Part shown: in pieces, positions 1 through 11,964 of the stretch
Layout of the letters: the number at the start of each line of letters is the position of its first letter
Numbering within the stretch: the stretch's first letter is position 1
From: Trileptium ribeirensis
Lineage: Eukaryota > Nematoda > Enoplea > Enoplida > Thoracostomopsidae
Direction of reading: 5' to 3'
NCBI GenBank assembly: GCA_030248225.1
Contig: JASANE010017534.1
Span: 1 to 64,000 of the forward strand
DNA length: 64,000 nt
Program-made: the position numbers and the translations under genes
Notes under the pieces: generated by a model
Databases searched by the model: none
What the model saw: the letters and a program-made list of their open reading frames with translations, nothing else
What the model was told of the DNA's origin: nothing

Positions 1-930
1 CCTCTGGTAAAGGTCGAGTTGAATTATATACATTTTTATTATGTATTATGCTACCAGAGGCGTAGTGCGCAGTAAAACAGGGCGAGTGGCCTTCAATTTT
101 AGGCCAAAAGAGACCGCTGTAAGGCATAATCTCGAATTTTTCCGTAAGGTCGGTCCACTTTGAAGTAGCGCACTACGCCTCTGGTAACGGTCGAGTTGAA
201 TTATGTACATTTTTATTATGTATTATGCTACCAGAGGCGCAGTGCGCAGTAAAACAGGGCGAGTGGCCTCCAATTTTACGCCAAAAGAGACCGCTGTAAG
301 GCATCATCTCGAATTTTTCCGTAACGTCGGCCTACTTCGAAGTAGCGCACTACGCCTCTGGTAAAGGTCGAGTTAAATTATGTGCATTTTTATTATGTAT
401 TACGCTACCAGAGGCGTAGTGCGCAGTAAAACAGGGCGAGTGGCCTCCAATTTTACGCCAAAAGAGACCGCTGTAAGGCATTATCTCGAATTTTTCCGTA
501 ACGTCGGTCCACTTTGAAGTAGCGCACTACGCCGCTGGTAACGGTCGAGTTGAATTATGTACATTTTTATTATGTATTATGCTACCAGAGGCGTAGTGCG
601 CAGTAAAACAGGGCGAGTGGCCTCCAATTTTACGCCAAAAGAGACCGCTGTAAGGCATCATCTCGAATTTTTCCGTAACGTCGGTCCACTTTGAAGTAGC
701 GCACTATGCCGCTGGTAACGGTCGAGTTGAATTATGTACATTTTTATTATGTATTATGCTAACAGAGGCATAGTGCGCAGTAAAACAGGGCGAGTGGCCT
801 CCAATTTTACGCCAAAAGAGACCGCTGTAAGGCATTATCTCGAATTTTTCCGTAAGGTCGGTCCACTTTGAAGTAGCGCACTACGCCTCTGGTAACGGTC
901 GAGTTGAATTGTGTACATTTTTATTATGTA
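1..930 (+). repeat. tandem array, ~178-bp unit, left foldback arm
   Basis: The marker GGTCGAGTTGAATTATG recurs near 8, 187, 364, 542, 720 and 898. Each unit contains CAGAGGCGTAGTGCGCAGTA and AAACAGGGCGAGTGG. Units are nearly identical, which suggests recent amplification or homogenisation. Confidence 0.95.
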
Positions 931-2949
931 TTGTTTTCACTAGATAACTCATTTGGGTCAGATCCAGGTCAGATCGCGTCTTACCATTCGACTTAGGTTG
1001 TTGAACCAAATTCGGGTCCACCGATGGACCCAAAATATAGCATATCATGTTCTGTCATAGAACAGCTCTAGACAAAATACATGTAATGTAAAAAGTTAAA
1101 ACATAAAATGCCAAATGCAACATCGTTTTAATGTTTGCCTTATTAAAAGATTATATTTGGAACAGTGTGGGCTGTCCCGCGACTTTAAAAAGTGTGGGAC
1201 CATGCCCCTCTATCCCGCCCTTATCTGCGCCCATGGATGCTGCAGTTGGGTGTGGGCTAGACATTGTCGGGTCGAGTAGGGTTCAAAAGTTTGGACCCGA
1301 TGCGGTGTCTAGTTTTTAGACACACACTAATATATCATTTCAAATAAATTTAAATGTCTGGGTGTTTTTAATTAAACGAATACAGTCTTAATCATTTCCG
1401 GAATGAATTTTAATCGTTAACGCTCGATGTAGTTGGTGTATCGTACAATGATTGACAAACTCAAAGCGGCGCCATGACACAAACCATAATTGCATTGATG
1501 GCAACAATGTATATTAAACGCTGAGCTACTTAGGAGATGTTCTTAAGAAACCTCGCAAAGTGAATGAATAACAACATACGTTATGACATAAATTCAGTTA
1601 GCACAACGCCTTGCAATATGTGAACCAATGCTAATTGGTAGGGTTGGACGTGAGTGTGTAATTCGTGCAATCTTGAACAAACTTTTGACGCAGTGTGGGA
1701 CCAACCTGGATCTTTGTGTTCGAGACTATTACGCTAGCTAGTACGCTATCTGTGAGTTGTTGCTCGGTTTCTTATGGAACGCGATCTGCGAGCGAATAAC
1801 AACGCCCGTTCGAACGTACGCGAAAGACAAACTTCGTTAGCGCATCGTTTCACAATATATATACCCTGTATCAAAATGTGTAACATTGTGAATGAAGGCG
1901 TTGATCGAATGATAATAGTCTAAATTTTGATTAACTATAAATTTGTCCTAATACGGTATATATTTGGTTTGTTTTTTCTACTTCGTAGTCCCATACAATG
2001 AAATTACAAGCCAAAACACGAATAAAATTTTTGTTCAACCTTTGTATTTTCGAACATATTGACTGGTGGTGGGGGTGTGGCGGATGAATCAAACTACGTC
2101 TTATCTGTTTATTACCATGTGGGTGGCTTACTACCTTACCGAACTTGCTCCGTTCTTACGTGCACCCATCGGCGTCACAAGTTTGTTCAAGATTGCACGA
2201 ATTTCACGCTCACGTCCAACCCTACCAATTAGCATTTTGACCCGCGTATTGCAAGGCGTTGTGCTAACTGAATTTATGTCATAACGTATGTTGTTATTCG
2301 TTCACTTTGCGAGGTTTCTTAAGAACATCTCCTAAGTAGCTCAGCGTTTAATATACATTGTTGCCATCAATGCAATTATGGTTTGTGTCATGGCGCCGCT
2401 TTGAGTTTGTAGATCATTGTACGATACACCAACTACATCGAGCGTTAACGATTAAAATTCATTCCGGAAATGATTAAGACTGTATTCGAGTTTCATTAAA
2501 AACGCCCAGACATTTAAATTTATTTTGAAATGATATATTAGTGTGTGTCTGAGAACTGGACGCCGCATCGGGTCCAAATTTTTGGAAATTACTAGAGCCC
2601 GACAATGTCTAGCCCCCACACCCAACTCCGGCGTCAGTGGGCGCTTCTGAGGGCGGAATACAGGGGCATGGTCCCGCGCTTTTTAAAGTCGCGGGACCAG
2701 CCCACACTGTTCCCAACTGTATTAGTTTCATAAGGCAAACATTAAAACAATGCTTAGGTTGGCGGTATTTTGCTTGTTTTAACTTTTTACATTACATGTT
2801 TATTATTTTGTCTAGAGGCACTTATTTTCTATGACAGGACACGTAATATGCTATATTTTGGGGTCCATCGGTGGACCCAAATTTGGTTCGACAATTAAAA
2901 TCAAATGGTAAGACGCGATACTAACCTAGATCTTAACCCAATTAGTTTA

Positions 2950-4426
2950 TCTTATGAAAAAAATACATAATAAAAATGTACACAATTCAACTCGACCGTT
3001 TTCCCGAGGACCCAAATCGCTACTTCGGAGTGGACCGACCTTACGGAGGGGCTCGAGAGAATCGGCCTTACAGCGGTCTCCTTTTGGCGTAAAATTGGAG
3101 GCCACTCGCCCTGTTTTACTCAGCGCTATTGCCTCTATCAACATAATACATAATAAAAATGTACGTAATTTCAACTCGACCGTTACCAGCGGCATAGTGC
3201 GCTACTTCAAAGTGGAGCGATATTACGGAAAAATTCGAAAAATAAATAAATTACGGCGTTCTGCTTTTGGCGTAAAATTGGAGGCCACTCGCCCTGTTTT
3301 ACTGCGCACTACGCCTATCATCACATAATACATAATAAAAAATGTACATAACACGAACTCGACCGTTACCAGCGGCGTAGTGCGCTACTTCAAAGTGCAA
3401 CCGAACGTTACGGAAAAAATTGCGAATTCATGCCTTACAGCGGTCTCTCTTTTGGCGTAAAAATTGGAGGCCACTCGCCCTGTTTTGCTGCGCACTACGC
3501 CTATTCGGTAGCGTGATGCGTAATAAAAATGCACATAATTTAACTCGACCCCTTTTACCGGAGGCGTAGTGCGCTACTTCGAAGTAGGCCGACGTTACGG
3601 AAAAATTCGAAATAATCACTTACTGCGGTCTCTTTTGTGGCGTAAAAATTGGAGGCCACTCGCCCTGTTTTATTTTTTTTTGCGCCTCTGGTAGCGTGGT
3701 GCGTCCAGGCATGAAAATGTACATCACTCAACTCGACGGTTCTCCGGAGGCATCATGCGCTCCTTCAAAGTGGACCGACCTTACGGGAAAAATTCGAGAT
3801 TCCTGTTTTACGGCGTCCTCTTTTGGCCTGAAGTACGAAGGCCACCTCGCCCTGTTTTACTGCGCACTACGCCTCTGGCAGATCACGTGATGCGTAATAA
3901 TAAAAATGTATCCTCGTCAAACTCAGAAACTGTGCCAGAGAGCATAGTGCGCTCCTTCAAAGTAGGCCGAGCGTTACGAAAAAATTCGAGATAATCCTTA
4001 CAGCGGTCTCTTTTGGCGTTGAATTGGAGGCCAGCTGCGCCCTCTGTTTACTGCGCACTACGCCTCTGCAATTGGCGTGATGCGTAGTGCAAAAATGCAC
4101 ATAGTTTAACTACAAACTTTACCCAGAGGCATAGTGCGGCTCCTCCGAAGTAGGCCGAGCGTTACGAAAAATTTCGAGATGATGAAATACAGCGGTCTCT
4201 TTTGGCCTAAAATTGGAGGGGCCGCCTCGCCCTGTTTTACTGCGCACTACCGCCTCTGGTAGCGTAATACATAATCAAAAATGCACACAATTTAACTCGA
4301 CCTTTACCAGAGGCGTAGTGCGCTTCTTAGAAGTGGGCCAACGTTACAAAAAAATTCAAATTAATCTATTACGGCATTCTATTTTGGCCTAAAATTGGAG
4401 GGCACTCGCCCTGTTTTACTGCGCCA
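2950..4426 (-). repeat. tandem array, ~185-bp unit, right foldback arm
   Basis: Eight diverged units in opposite orientation to the left array, each marked by AACTCGACC and CTCGCCCTGTTTTACT. These units differ much more from each other than those on the left, so the two arms have not been homogenised together. Confidence 0.9.
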
Positions 4427-5567
4427 ATTGACTATAACGTATCTTGAGAAAATTTGAGCTATAATATAGCATTCAAAACAATATCAACCAGTAGTTAACC
4501 CCATTATAACATTATTTTCGAATTCATAATTTATATATATACGTGTATATATAAAGCTGCAATAAAAACAATTATATAGAAAGTTTAATTATATATTTAT
4601 TAAAGTTGTAATACGTACTGTATATAACTAATAAGTTCTGTAAGTTTAAATACCAATAATATAAAAGTTTCGTTAACGTACCGTAGACCTAGCCTTATTG
4701 ACATGGGACAACTGCCGTTTGTGGAACGAACACCTAGAAAAAACACACAATCTTTTTTTATTGCGACACCTATTATTACATTGTGGTTGAAAATTGAGTT
4801 AGGTAATTTTAGCCAAGGACTGAAGAGTGCAAACTTAAAACAGTAACGTTCGACTAATTTAATTGAGACTAATTTTATTGCTATGAATGTTATGTTCGGT
4901 TCAAGCAGTGACAATCCAAGCCTCGAGAACAAATTCTGAGAACCAGCCAGTCCAGCTCAGGGTCACAACATCACTCTATAATACATCATCTATAATAATT
5001 TTTAAGCTAACATGATGCTTAAGCTAAGTAGATAATACTGACTTGGTTGCTCCACGGGAACCTGATATAGTACGAGGAGCGATAACTCAGTTCGATGCAG
5101 AGCATACGTTTAGCAGCGTGTTGCTATTTGCTTGTGTTATGAGAAGCCTTTACTTATCTGAGTAACAGCATCGTTATAGCTGAGTGGTTACAGACCGCTA
5201 CTCTAAGCTAAACGATCGTACGCACCGGCAACTGTTTGTTAAACACTATTCGAAGCACAATCTAATGTAATGCATGCGCCAACTGTTATAAAGCCAGATC
5301 TGCATCGTTTCACTAATTTTTGTGCATTTTATATTTACAAATATTTTAAATTTCATAGAGGACCATCTATATTTCTTTACGATGAAGGAACTATGTATGT
5401 ATAATAATAAGCGGTTTCAAGGTACAACATAAGCCATCCTGTAGTTCTCTCCATGAGAAAACTATTGTATTAGTATTATAATCCGTGTCTAGTTGAAATG
5501 ATTTCTGCCTTAGATGTTGTACTTAGTGGCTAAGCTAATAAGCATAAATGGTGGAAACGGCTTTCAT
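4427..5567. other. no gene seen; AT-rich spacer
   Basis: No coding signal beyond an unrecognised minus-strand frame at 4600-4932 (110 residues) without identifiable motifs. A tRNA A-box-like sequence sits at 5177. Confidence 0.5.
5177..5240 (+). repeat. possible tRNA-derived SINE head
   Basis: TAGCTGAGTGG matches the polymerase III A box and is followed by a tRNA-like D-loop. I cannot fold a full cloverleaf and see no good B box. It may be a decayed SINE or chance. Confidence 0.2.
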
Positions 5568-5572
5568 ATAAT

Positions 5573-6081
5573 GCGGCGTTCACGTTATAATGTCCCCAAC
5601 GTTTGGAACCTATGTACCCCACACAGTGTCAGACACACTGTTGACAACAGGGTGTCTTAGACACCCCCATGTTTTTAATAAATTTTTTCAACGGTAGCTC
5701 GTTACGCGTATTACCACTTGCCGACAGTGTCAGGCACACCATGTCTTCTGGCAGTTTTATTGACACTGTTCGGAATTATTTGAGCAATGTTCATATAGGC
5801 TAGATACAAATATCGAGAATTTAGGAAAAACTCCACAGGACAGTTGACTAATAAACCGCATTCGCTACAGACGGTGTCCGTTATAGTTAATTCGCGCCAA
5901 ATTGGTAGCTAAGGGTGTGTACGACACTGTCTGGAAAAAATTTAATACCTAAGGGTGTGTCGTACACCCTCGGCATTTGGATTTACAGTACGGGTGTCAC
6001 CCTGACTGTCTATACGGTAGGGTCGCGACTACAGGGGGTCAAAAGTTCCAAACAGCGGGGACATTATAACGTGAACGCCGC
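5573..6081. mobile_element. MITE, 509 bp, 37-bp TIRs, ATAAT target duplication
   Basis: The ends begin GCGGCGTTCACGTTATAATG and are inverted copies with about three mismatches over 37 bp. The flanks are ATAAT at 5568-5572 and 6082-6086. The interior has further inverted pieces (GTGTCAGACACACTG, GGGTGTGTACGACACTGTC, GGGTGTGTCGTACACCC). No coding capacity. It is a non-autonomous DNA transposon of undetermined superfamily. Confidence 0.85.
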
Positions 6082-6086
6082 ATAAT

Positions 6087-7507
6087 GGCTCAAATTTGCT
6101 AATGCAATAAATTAGTTGTAAGCCAAACTTTTATTTTGAATAGCGTCAAAATACAGCACTCGGTTTCTTTAACGAAATGCACTCTTTTTTCTGTGGTTCT
6201 GCACACATCCAAGAGCTGGATCACAGCAGTAGGTAACCAATTCGGTGTAACATAAAAGTAGTAACGGTAGCCAAACATTGTAATTTTGTAGTTTCGTACA
6301 ATTTCGGCGGATCATTTGAAATAAACATTTAATTTGAATGTCCATGTTCACCAACATATGTTATGCGTAGAAGCTAGTTCCAGCAAACGCAGCTATTTAG
6401 ATAGATTTTATTCTAAAATGCTCGAATTTTTACACATTTAAAGCTTTCATTTCTCAGGTAATGTTATTTTTCATGGTGATGTCGTGGTTCCAGCTCATAC
6501 CTTTTGTTATGATACATTTTTTCAATTTAGTTATTTGTGTCGTCCTGTCAAATTTTTTTTATTTGAAAGTGTGTTTGGTTTGCCAAAAAACAATCGCTTC
6601 AGTAGCTGTTCTATGCGATCAAGCATTGCCAAGTAGGGTATACACGTTACATTGAGAAACCAATATTCGAAAGAGAAACTTAATAAATTGTATTGCAATG
6701 AAACTAAAGTACAAAGTTCTATTAGCGGCACAGCTGCTTTCGGTACCATTACTTTATTATTTCACCAGTTTTTGTAATTTGGTGCATCTTGAAGCTGAAA
6801 TTTTTTCGTTAATCAAAACATGCAACATATCCATTTGGTGCTTCTGGCGTCCAAGCCTGCACTTTTCTTGTCAACTTTAGTCTATTATTCGCAGCTTTAG
6901 AATGAGATTTATCTATAGCCGTTATAAAGCAGCATGAATTTATTTTTTTATAAAAATATATGATTTATAACATAAAGCTGACTACACTGAACTTTACAAA
7001 TTCAAAAGATGCGCATCTATATAAACGAAACAGTTTCTTTCACTTTCTGTAACAGGATATTGCAATCGACTGCCCTATCATATTATAAATAAATACGTAT
7101 CATCTGCACTACTCAACAAGAGCAAATATCGGCGGATAAATATAAAATTATCATTCAATTAATACGAGTTAAACCTATATTTCACAGTCGTGGACACTCT
7201 TTTAGAACGACGCAGACAATCATAAATGTCCAAAATATTTTTGAAATTTACATCACGACATAACAACTTATAAAATTAACTAAAATTGTATATACGATTC
7301 TTGGAGATAAGGTATTACATGGTTATTATTATATATGTTTAAAATGTGTATTGCCAAGTGCCTTTTAAGATAAAACATATGGCAAATATATACAAAAAGT
7401 GAACCGCCAAAAATATATACAGAAGTTTTTTAAAGCTAAAAAGTACTAAAATTTGTTCAACGAATTTTGTAGAAAGTGACCTAATAGGTCCTATCGTTAC
7501 GTTATAG
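6087..7507. other. no gene seen
   Basis: AT-rich DNA with only short random frames on both strands. No repeats related to the rest of the window were noticed. Confidence 0.5.
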
Positions 7508-7990
7508 AGTGGGCACCAATATCAAACACGAGGGTGGTACTAACATTAAACTGGACGGGGGCACCAACATAAAACTGGAGGGGGGTACAATGTCAAACTG
7601 TAGGGGCACCAATATCATACTGGAGGGGGCAGCAGTATCAAACTGGAGGGGAGCACCAATAAAAACCGGAGGGAGCGCGAATATCAGATTGGAGGGGTCT
7701 GCAATATCAAACTCGAGGGGGGCACCAATATCAAATTGGAGGGGGCACCAATATCAATGTGGGGTGGGGCACCAAAACCAAACTGGAGGGAACCAATATC
7801 AAACTGGAGGGAGGCACCATTATCAACATGGAGGGGACCAACATCAAACTGGAGGGAGGCATCATTATCACCATAGATGGAGACCAATATCAAACTAGAG
7901 GGGGCACCAACAATGAATATGGTACCAATATTAAACTATAGGGGCACTAGTATCAAATTGGAGGGGGCACCAATATCAAACTGCATAGGT
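7508..7990 (+). repeat. 24-bp minisatellite
   Basis: About 20 degenerate copies of GGGGGCACCAATATCAAACTGGA (unit ~24 bp). Because 24 is a multiple of three, one frame stays open from 7509 to 7898 and would read repeated GGTNIKLE. There is no flanking gene structure, so I treat this as a minisatellite rather than a protein gene. Confidence 0.9.
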
Positions 7991-7994
7991 ACAT

Positions 7995-8080
7995 ATGACA
8001 TGTCGTACGCAACTCTATGACATACAACATGTCGTATGTAACACAGTTAAGTACGTCATGTTGTATGTAACAAAAATTTT
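7995..8080. repeat. short palindromic repeat cluster
   Basis: Three or four variants of TGACATACAACATGTCGTATGTAAC in a row, each with internal dyad symmetry around ACATGT. It directly abuts the minisatellite. Confidence 0.6.
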
Positions 8081-8134
8081 CGAGTAGATGAGCGCATTAT
8101 TCTGTGAACGAGCAATTATGACGGTAAACGTTTT

Positions 8135-8159
8135 TGAAAGGGTCCAGTGGACCCTTTCA
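8135..8159. repeat. perfect 11-bp hairpin
   Basis: TGAAAGGGTCC and its exact complement are separated by AGT. It lies just upstream of a MITE remnant. No T-run follows, and this is eukaryotic DNA, so I do not call it a terminator. Confidence 0.7.
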
Positions 8160-8214
8160 GACTTCTGAGGGCTAGAGCCAAGCTGAACCGTGCTCAGATT
8201 TTGTTATACGGTAT

Positions 8215-8296
8215 GGTTATGGCTGTGGCCGTCTGTACAGCAGAGGGACCCCTACAGGGGATTAAAAGTTACAAACAGTGGGGAAAGCCGCATAAT
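8215..8296. mobile_element. terminal fragment of the 5573-6081 MITE family
   Basis: CTACAGGGGATTAAAAGTT, then CAAACAGTGGGG and GCCGCATAAT, resemble the right end of the MITE at 6030-6086, with part of the TIR deleted. No matching left end was found nearby. Confidence 0.6.
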
Positions 8297-8299
8297 TTA

Positions 8300-10749
8300 A
8301 AAGTCGCATATACAGCAAATATGAAAGGAAGCGTGATCGTCGCATATGCAACAAATATACAAGGAAGCAGCAGCTTACGAGAACTGCCAAAATTAGTGTA
8401 GGGTACCCTGTAGGTAAACCGATACCCGATGTCTCTGTATACTAAGCTTATACTCATACATAAGACGTACACTAAGCCTAAGTAGCCGAACCCTAGTTCT
8501 GCGCTTCTTTCTAACGATATAACGTATTGCCCCTCAGGGTTACCTAGGCCAAACATATTAAGGTTTCATTTAAATATTAAATAAGCTAGGTTCAAATAAT
8601 AACCTATGTTTATTGTTGAAACAATAGGCCAAATTTTTATAGCAATCGCATTAATATTTGTGAACAGAACTCGATATTAATTTATAATTGTATTGTCGTT
8701 ACAATAACTATCAAATTTTTATCGTTAATGCAATAGAAGCCAGCATTATATTGCAGTTAAATATATCCGTAACTGCTAATGTTGCTAACATGCTACGAGA
8801 ACACTATTGTCGCTGCTTTTATGTTAGATTCTATTGTCGCTACAATGGCATTGAGCAAGCTATTGATGTTGCAACAACAATATAGTTTCTTTGTTAGGTG
8901 CACTAAAATCAAACGTTATTGCAACAACAATATTTATGGGCAACGCTATTGTTGGAACCAAAATAGAAAAGTTTTACACTCTGCAATTAACGAAAATATA
9001 TCGTCTTTGCAATAGCTTACGGTGTGCTTTTCGTGCACGCAGATCTCTGTGAACGACGCATTAGTAGCCACATGTACACAACATTACAAAATATATATTA
9101 AAGCCGAGTTTACATTTTCAAACACATAACACAATGCAAGTGTGTAAGAACGGTAGTTAAGCATGTGGATCTAGATTTGAAAGCGGGGCAGAACATCCTA
9201 CTGCACACCGCCATGCTGTACTTCTTTGTCCCGCAAGGTATTAAGGTAACGCAACGGCTTCAATACCATTTCAATCGTATTGCTATTTACATAAATATTG
9301 CCGTTAATGAACATCTACGAATCACAAACCATTTGCATGCAAATCACCACTCTCCGAACAGTGCGCCAGCGACAGTGAATTTTTCACGCACCGCCGGCAG
9401 ACCCGTCCTACCACCAACTCTATGGGAGGCTATGTTTGCTACAGGTACCGACTACCGGCGAGCTACCAGCTATCCGCGTATAGCCTCTACCATCTGCCCC
9501 AACATTTGACCCCATACCCGGCCCGGGCCCCTGTACCAGCGCACAGCTCTGTAAGCGACGGCCGCTACAATCTTCGCTTAACAGACGGCCAATGGCTTAC
9601 ACGGTCGTTGCCCAGCACTGGTGGTTAATTTTGCCAAAACATTTTTATCTGGGTGTCACGCATAAATAGTCGCTGCATTTATGGATTTGTGAAATTTTTC
9701 ATTCGACGCGCAACAGAATTTATTTTCAGCACTCAGCGATGTGGTTGGATTGCTGTAGTAATTTTCCACTCAAATTCCCGTAAAACCGACCAGAATTGAG
9801 ACTATTTGAATCTGATCAGTGATCGTTGAACGTTTTGCCAGAAACATATGAATCAGAGGCATAAATCTCTCATTACCAGCTACAACATTAACCTAGAATT
9901 TGGCAAAGCAGCCGTTTTAGAGCTGTCAGAGAAGGCTAAAAATGTCCCAGAATAGTGAAATTTTAAAAATTTGACAAAGAGTTTTTGCGTATTGATTGTA
10001 AACGGTCGGTTCATAAGTTTATATTACCCGTTAGGCACGTTAATGGTTTTGTTTTAAACATACATTTGACATGTTACTTACAGAGCGGGAATATCCAAAG
10101 CACTTGAATAAATTTTTACCACAAAAATTGTGCCATTTGGGGATTATTGCAATTTAATTGCATGTAGTTCGATAGGACTGGTTTATAATAGGTCTCACGC
10201 TGCACTTGAAACGATGAGGCCAGTTGCGCCTGCATAGTATTTGTTCAGTACGGGATGCCTTGAATGGAAAAATAAAGCTTGAAATTGTGTAATTTTGATT
10301 AATGTAACTTTTATATATTAAACGTTGTCATTTTATAAATCTTGGAAATCTCAGTGCTTCAGGTCATCGGAAAAACAGACTAAAGTTTTGTAGGTCTTAT
10401 TATGTACTGAAGATGCCCGATATGGGTTAATGAGTTACATTAGTGTCATTTTGGGAAAACTGTTGAGTATCATCATTTTAAAACTTTAATTGGTCGCTAA
10501 CCACAGACTACGTGCACTAGTTTCTTTTTCCTCTCCACGTGATTTACTAGTATATAAAGACGAGAACGTAGATAAAGAGATCCAATATGGTGTGACCATA
10601 CAGCCTTTAAGTTTAGCGACGTTTACTGTGGCTAAAACAGCTATCGCAAAATTCATATCACGCAAAAATTCCCTACTAGTCTCGCAAGAACTTATCGTTA
10701 TATATATACTAAATGAGATGTGTAGATTTGCATACTATGCTTGCTGGAC
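8300..10749. other. no gene seen; repeats and AT-rich spacer
   Basis: 8680-9010 holds imperfect repeats of ATTGTCGCTACAAT and TTGCAACAACAATAT. The segment 9870-10000 (GGCAAAGCAGCCGTTTTAGAGCT and following) is related to 33700-33830, so it is a dispersed repeat. The frame at 9165-9509 is GC-richer but has no recognisable motif. Confidence 0.45.
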
Positions 10750-10758
10750 GCCTTGATC

Positions 10759-11180
10759 AAACATGTCGGCGGACGGTCATACCGGGGGTTAGAGGCCATC
10801 CCAGGGGGAGGGAACCCCCCTGGCCGGCCAAATTTTCCTCGAGGGGTTAGTCGTGAGGAATTTTTTTAGTCCTCGCAGCTACATTTTCCGCGTATGAGTG
10901 CAGTTTTTGCAGAAAAATTATTAAAATACAAACCCTTTTCGAAGCATTAATTCGTTACCTAATTTTGGAGCTCATATTCTGGGCATAATAATGGGTTTTT
11001 TTCTTCTACATAAACAAACTCATTAACACCAAAATACACACAGAAACACCTATCATCGAAACTCGCCAAGGAGCTGCCAAGCCCCCTTAGCCCCAGGGGG
11101 TTACCCCTCTGGCTTTTTGGCCTCGGGGGGAGGGTCCGGACCTCAGGGGGGTTACCCCCTACCCCCCTGCCGGCATGTAT
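10759..11180. mobile_element. GC-rich TIR element, 422 bp, 9-bp target duplication
   Basis: GCCTTGATC occurs at 10750-10758 and again at 11181-11189. Just inside are inverted ends (AAACATGTCGGCGG and the complement of CATACATGCCGGC). The interior has G-runs and C-runs (CCCAGGGGGAGGGAACCCCCC) that form inverted pairs across the element. Non-coding. A 9-bp duplication fits a Mutator-like MITE; an 8-bp reading would fit hAT. Confidence 0.75.
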
Positions 11181-11189
11181 GGCCTTGAT

Positions 11190-11964
11190 CGTCTAGTTCC
11201 GGTCATTTTTTGGTTTCGTTGCCGAAAAATCTGCGGGTTTACTGATATACAAAATATACTATGTGTTGGTGCTGCGTAAATCGCAATCGTGTGCAAAGGT
11301 GTTTGTGGTATAAGTACTGACAGCGGTTTTTATTCGATGAGCCGTTCGTTTGATAAAATGTCAATCCAGAAGTCGATTGCATCCGAAGTGAAGTCACCCA
11401 AATTATGAAGCCGACATATCATAGCTTTACCAATAATTGTTGCTGAAGGAAATTCTCACAAAAGACCCAGAAAACAGCCTTGTTCTATAATACAGAAAAA
11501 TGAGTGCTTTATTCTTTAATCATTTTAAGAATTAAAGCCTAAAACTTATAACGAAAATGGAAAGATTCGGCCTTGCCCATTAGGCTTCGTGAATAACACC
11601 ATTCAAAATACAATGAGAAGCAACTTCTATTTAAGCTGTGAAAACAGTCTCTAATTGGAACAGACACTATCAGGAGTGAAACAAAGAAAGTAGAAATGTT
11701 TATGAAAGTGAACCTAATGGAAAAATAAACATATCTTCTTAAAAACACGCCTGCGGATTTAGCAGTAGATGGATTGCGGTTGGGCCTAACTAGGCCTAGA
11801 ATTTCAGCAGGTTGCCTCCTATAATCTTTAGTCATTGCGATACTGTAGACATTCTCAAGCACAACCTCGTAGACACAACAAGTGTAGCCAAACAAGTTAT
11901 AAAGTCGTTTGTAAATAGTGGAGCAAACATTTAATTACTTAGCTAAACAGTACTTTCTTATTCG
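11190..11964. other. no recognised gene
   Basis: A minus-strand open frame at 11539-11895 (118 residues) contains a hydrophobic stretch near its C-terminal half. It has no motif I recognise and could be chance or a repeat remnant. Confidence 0.35.

Larger units (their letters stand above)
1..4426. mobile_element. foldback-type element with long tandem-repeat arms
   Basis: The left arm (1-~1690) and right arm (~2175-4426) are inverted copies of each other around a ~480-bp centre. The outer part of each arm is a tandem array: ~178-bp units at 1-930 and ~185-bp units at 2950-4426 in reverse orientation. The inner arm parts (931-1690 and 2175-2950) are single-copy and still pair, e.g. GGACCCAAAATATAGCATAT at 1025 with its complement at 2847. 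This is the architecture of FB/TU-type foldback elements. The left end lies outside the window. No transposase was seen; short frames inside are incidental. Confidence 0.8.

Noticed and set aside
1..930. CRISPR-like array
   Set aside because: Units are ~178 bp, contiguous and without unique spacers, in a eukaryotic foldback arm.
2954..3328. 124-residue open frame on the + strand
   Set aside because: It lies wholly in the foldback tandem array and its peptide repeats with the array unit.
5171..5245. tRNA gene
   Set aside because: The A box is good, but no cloverleaf or B box can be formed; kept only as a weak SINE-like note.
9165..9628. two overlapping GC-richer frames as a host gene
   Set aside because: No domain, no conserved motif and no plausible exon structure.
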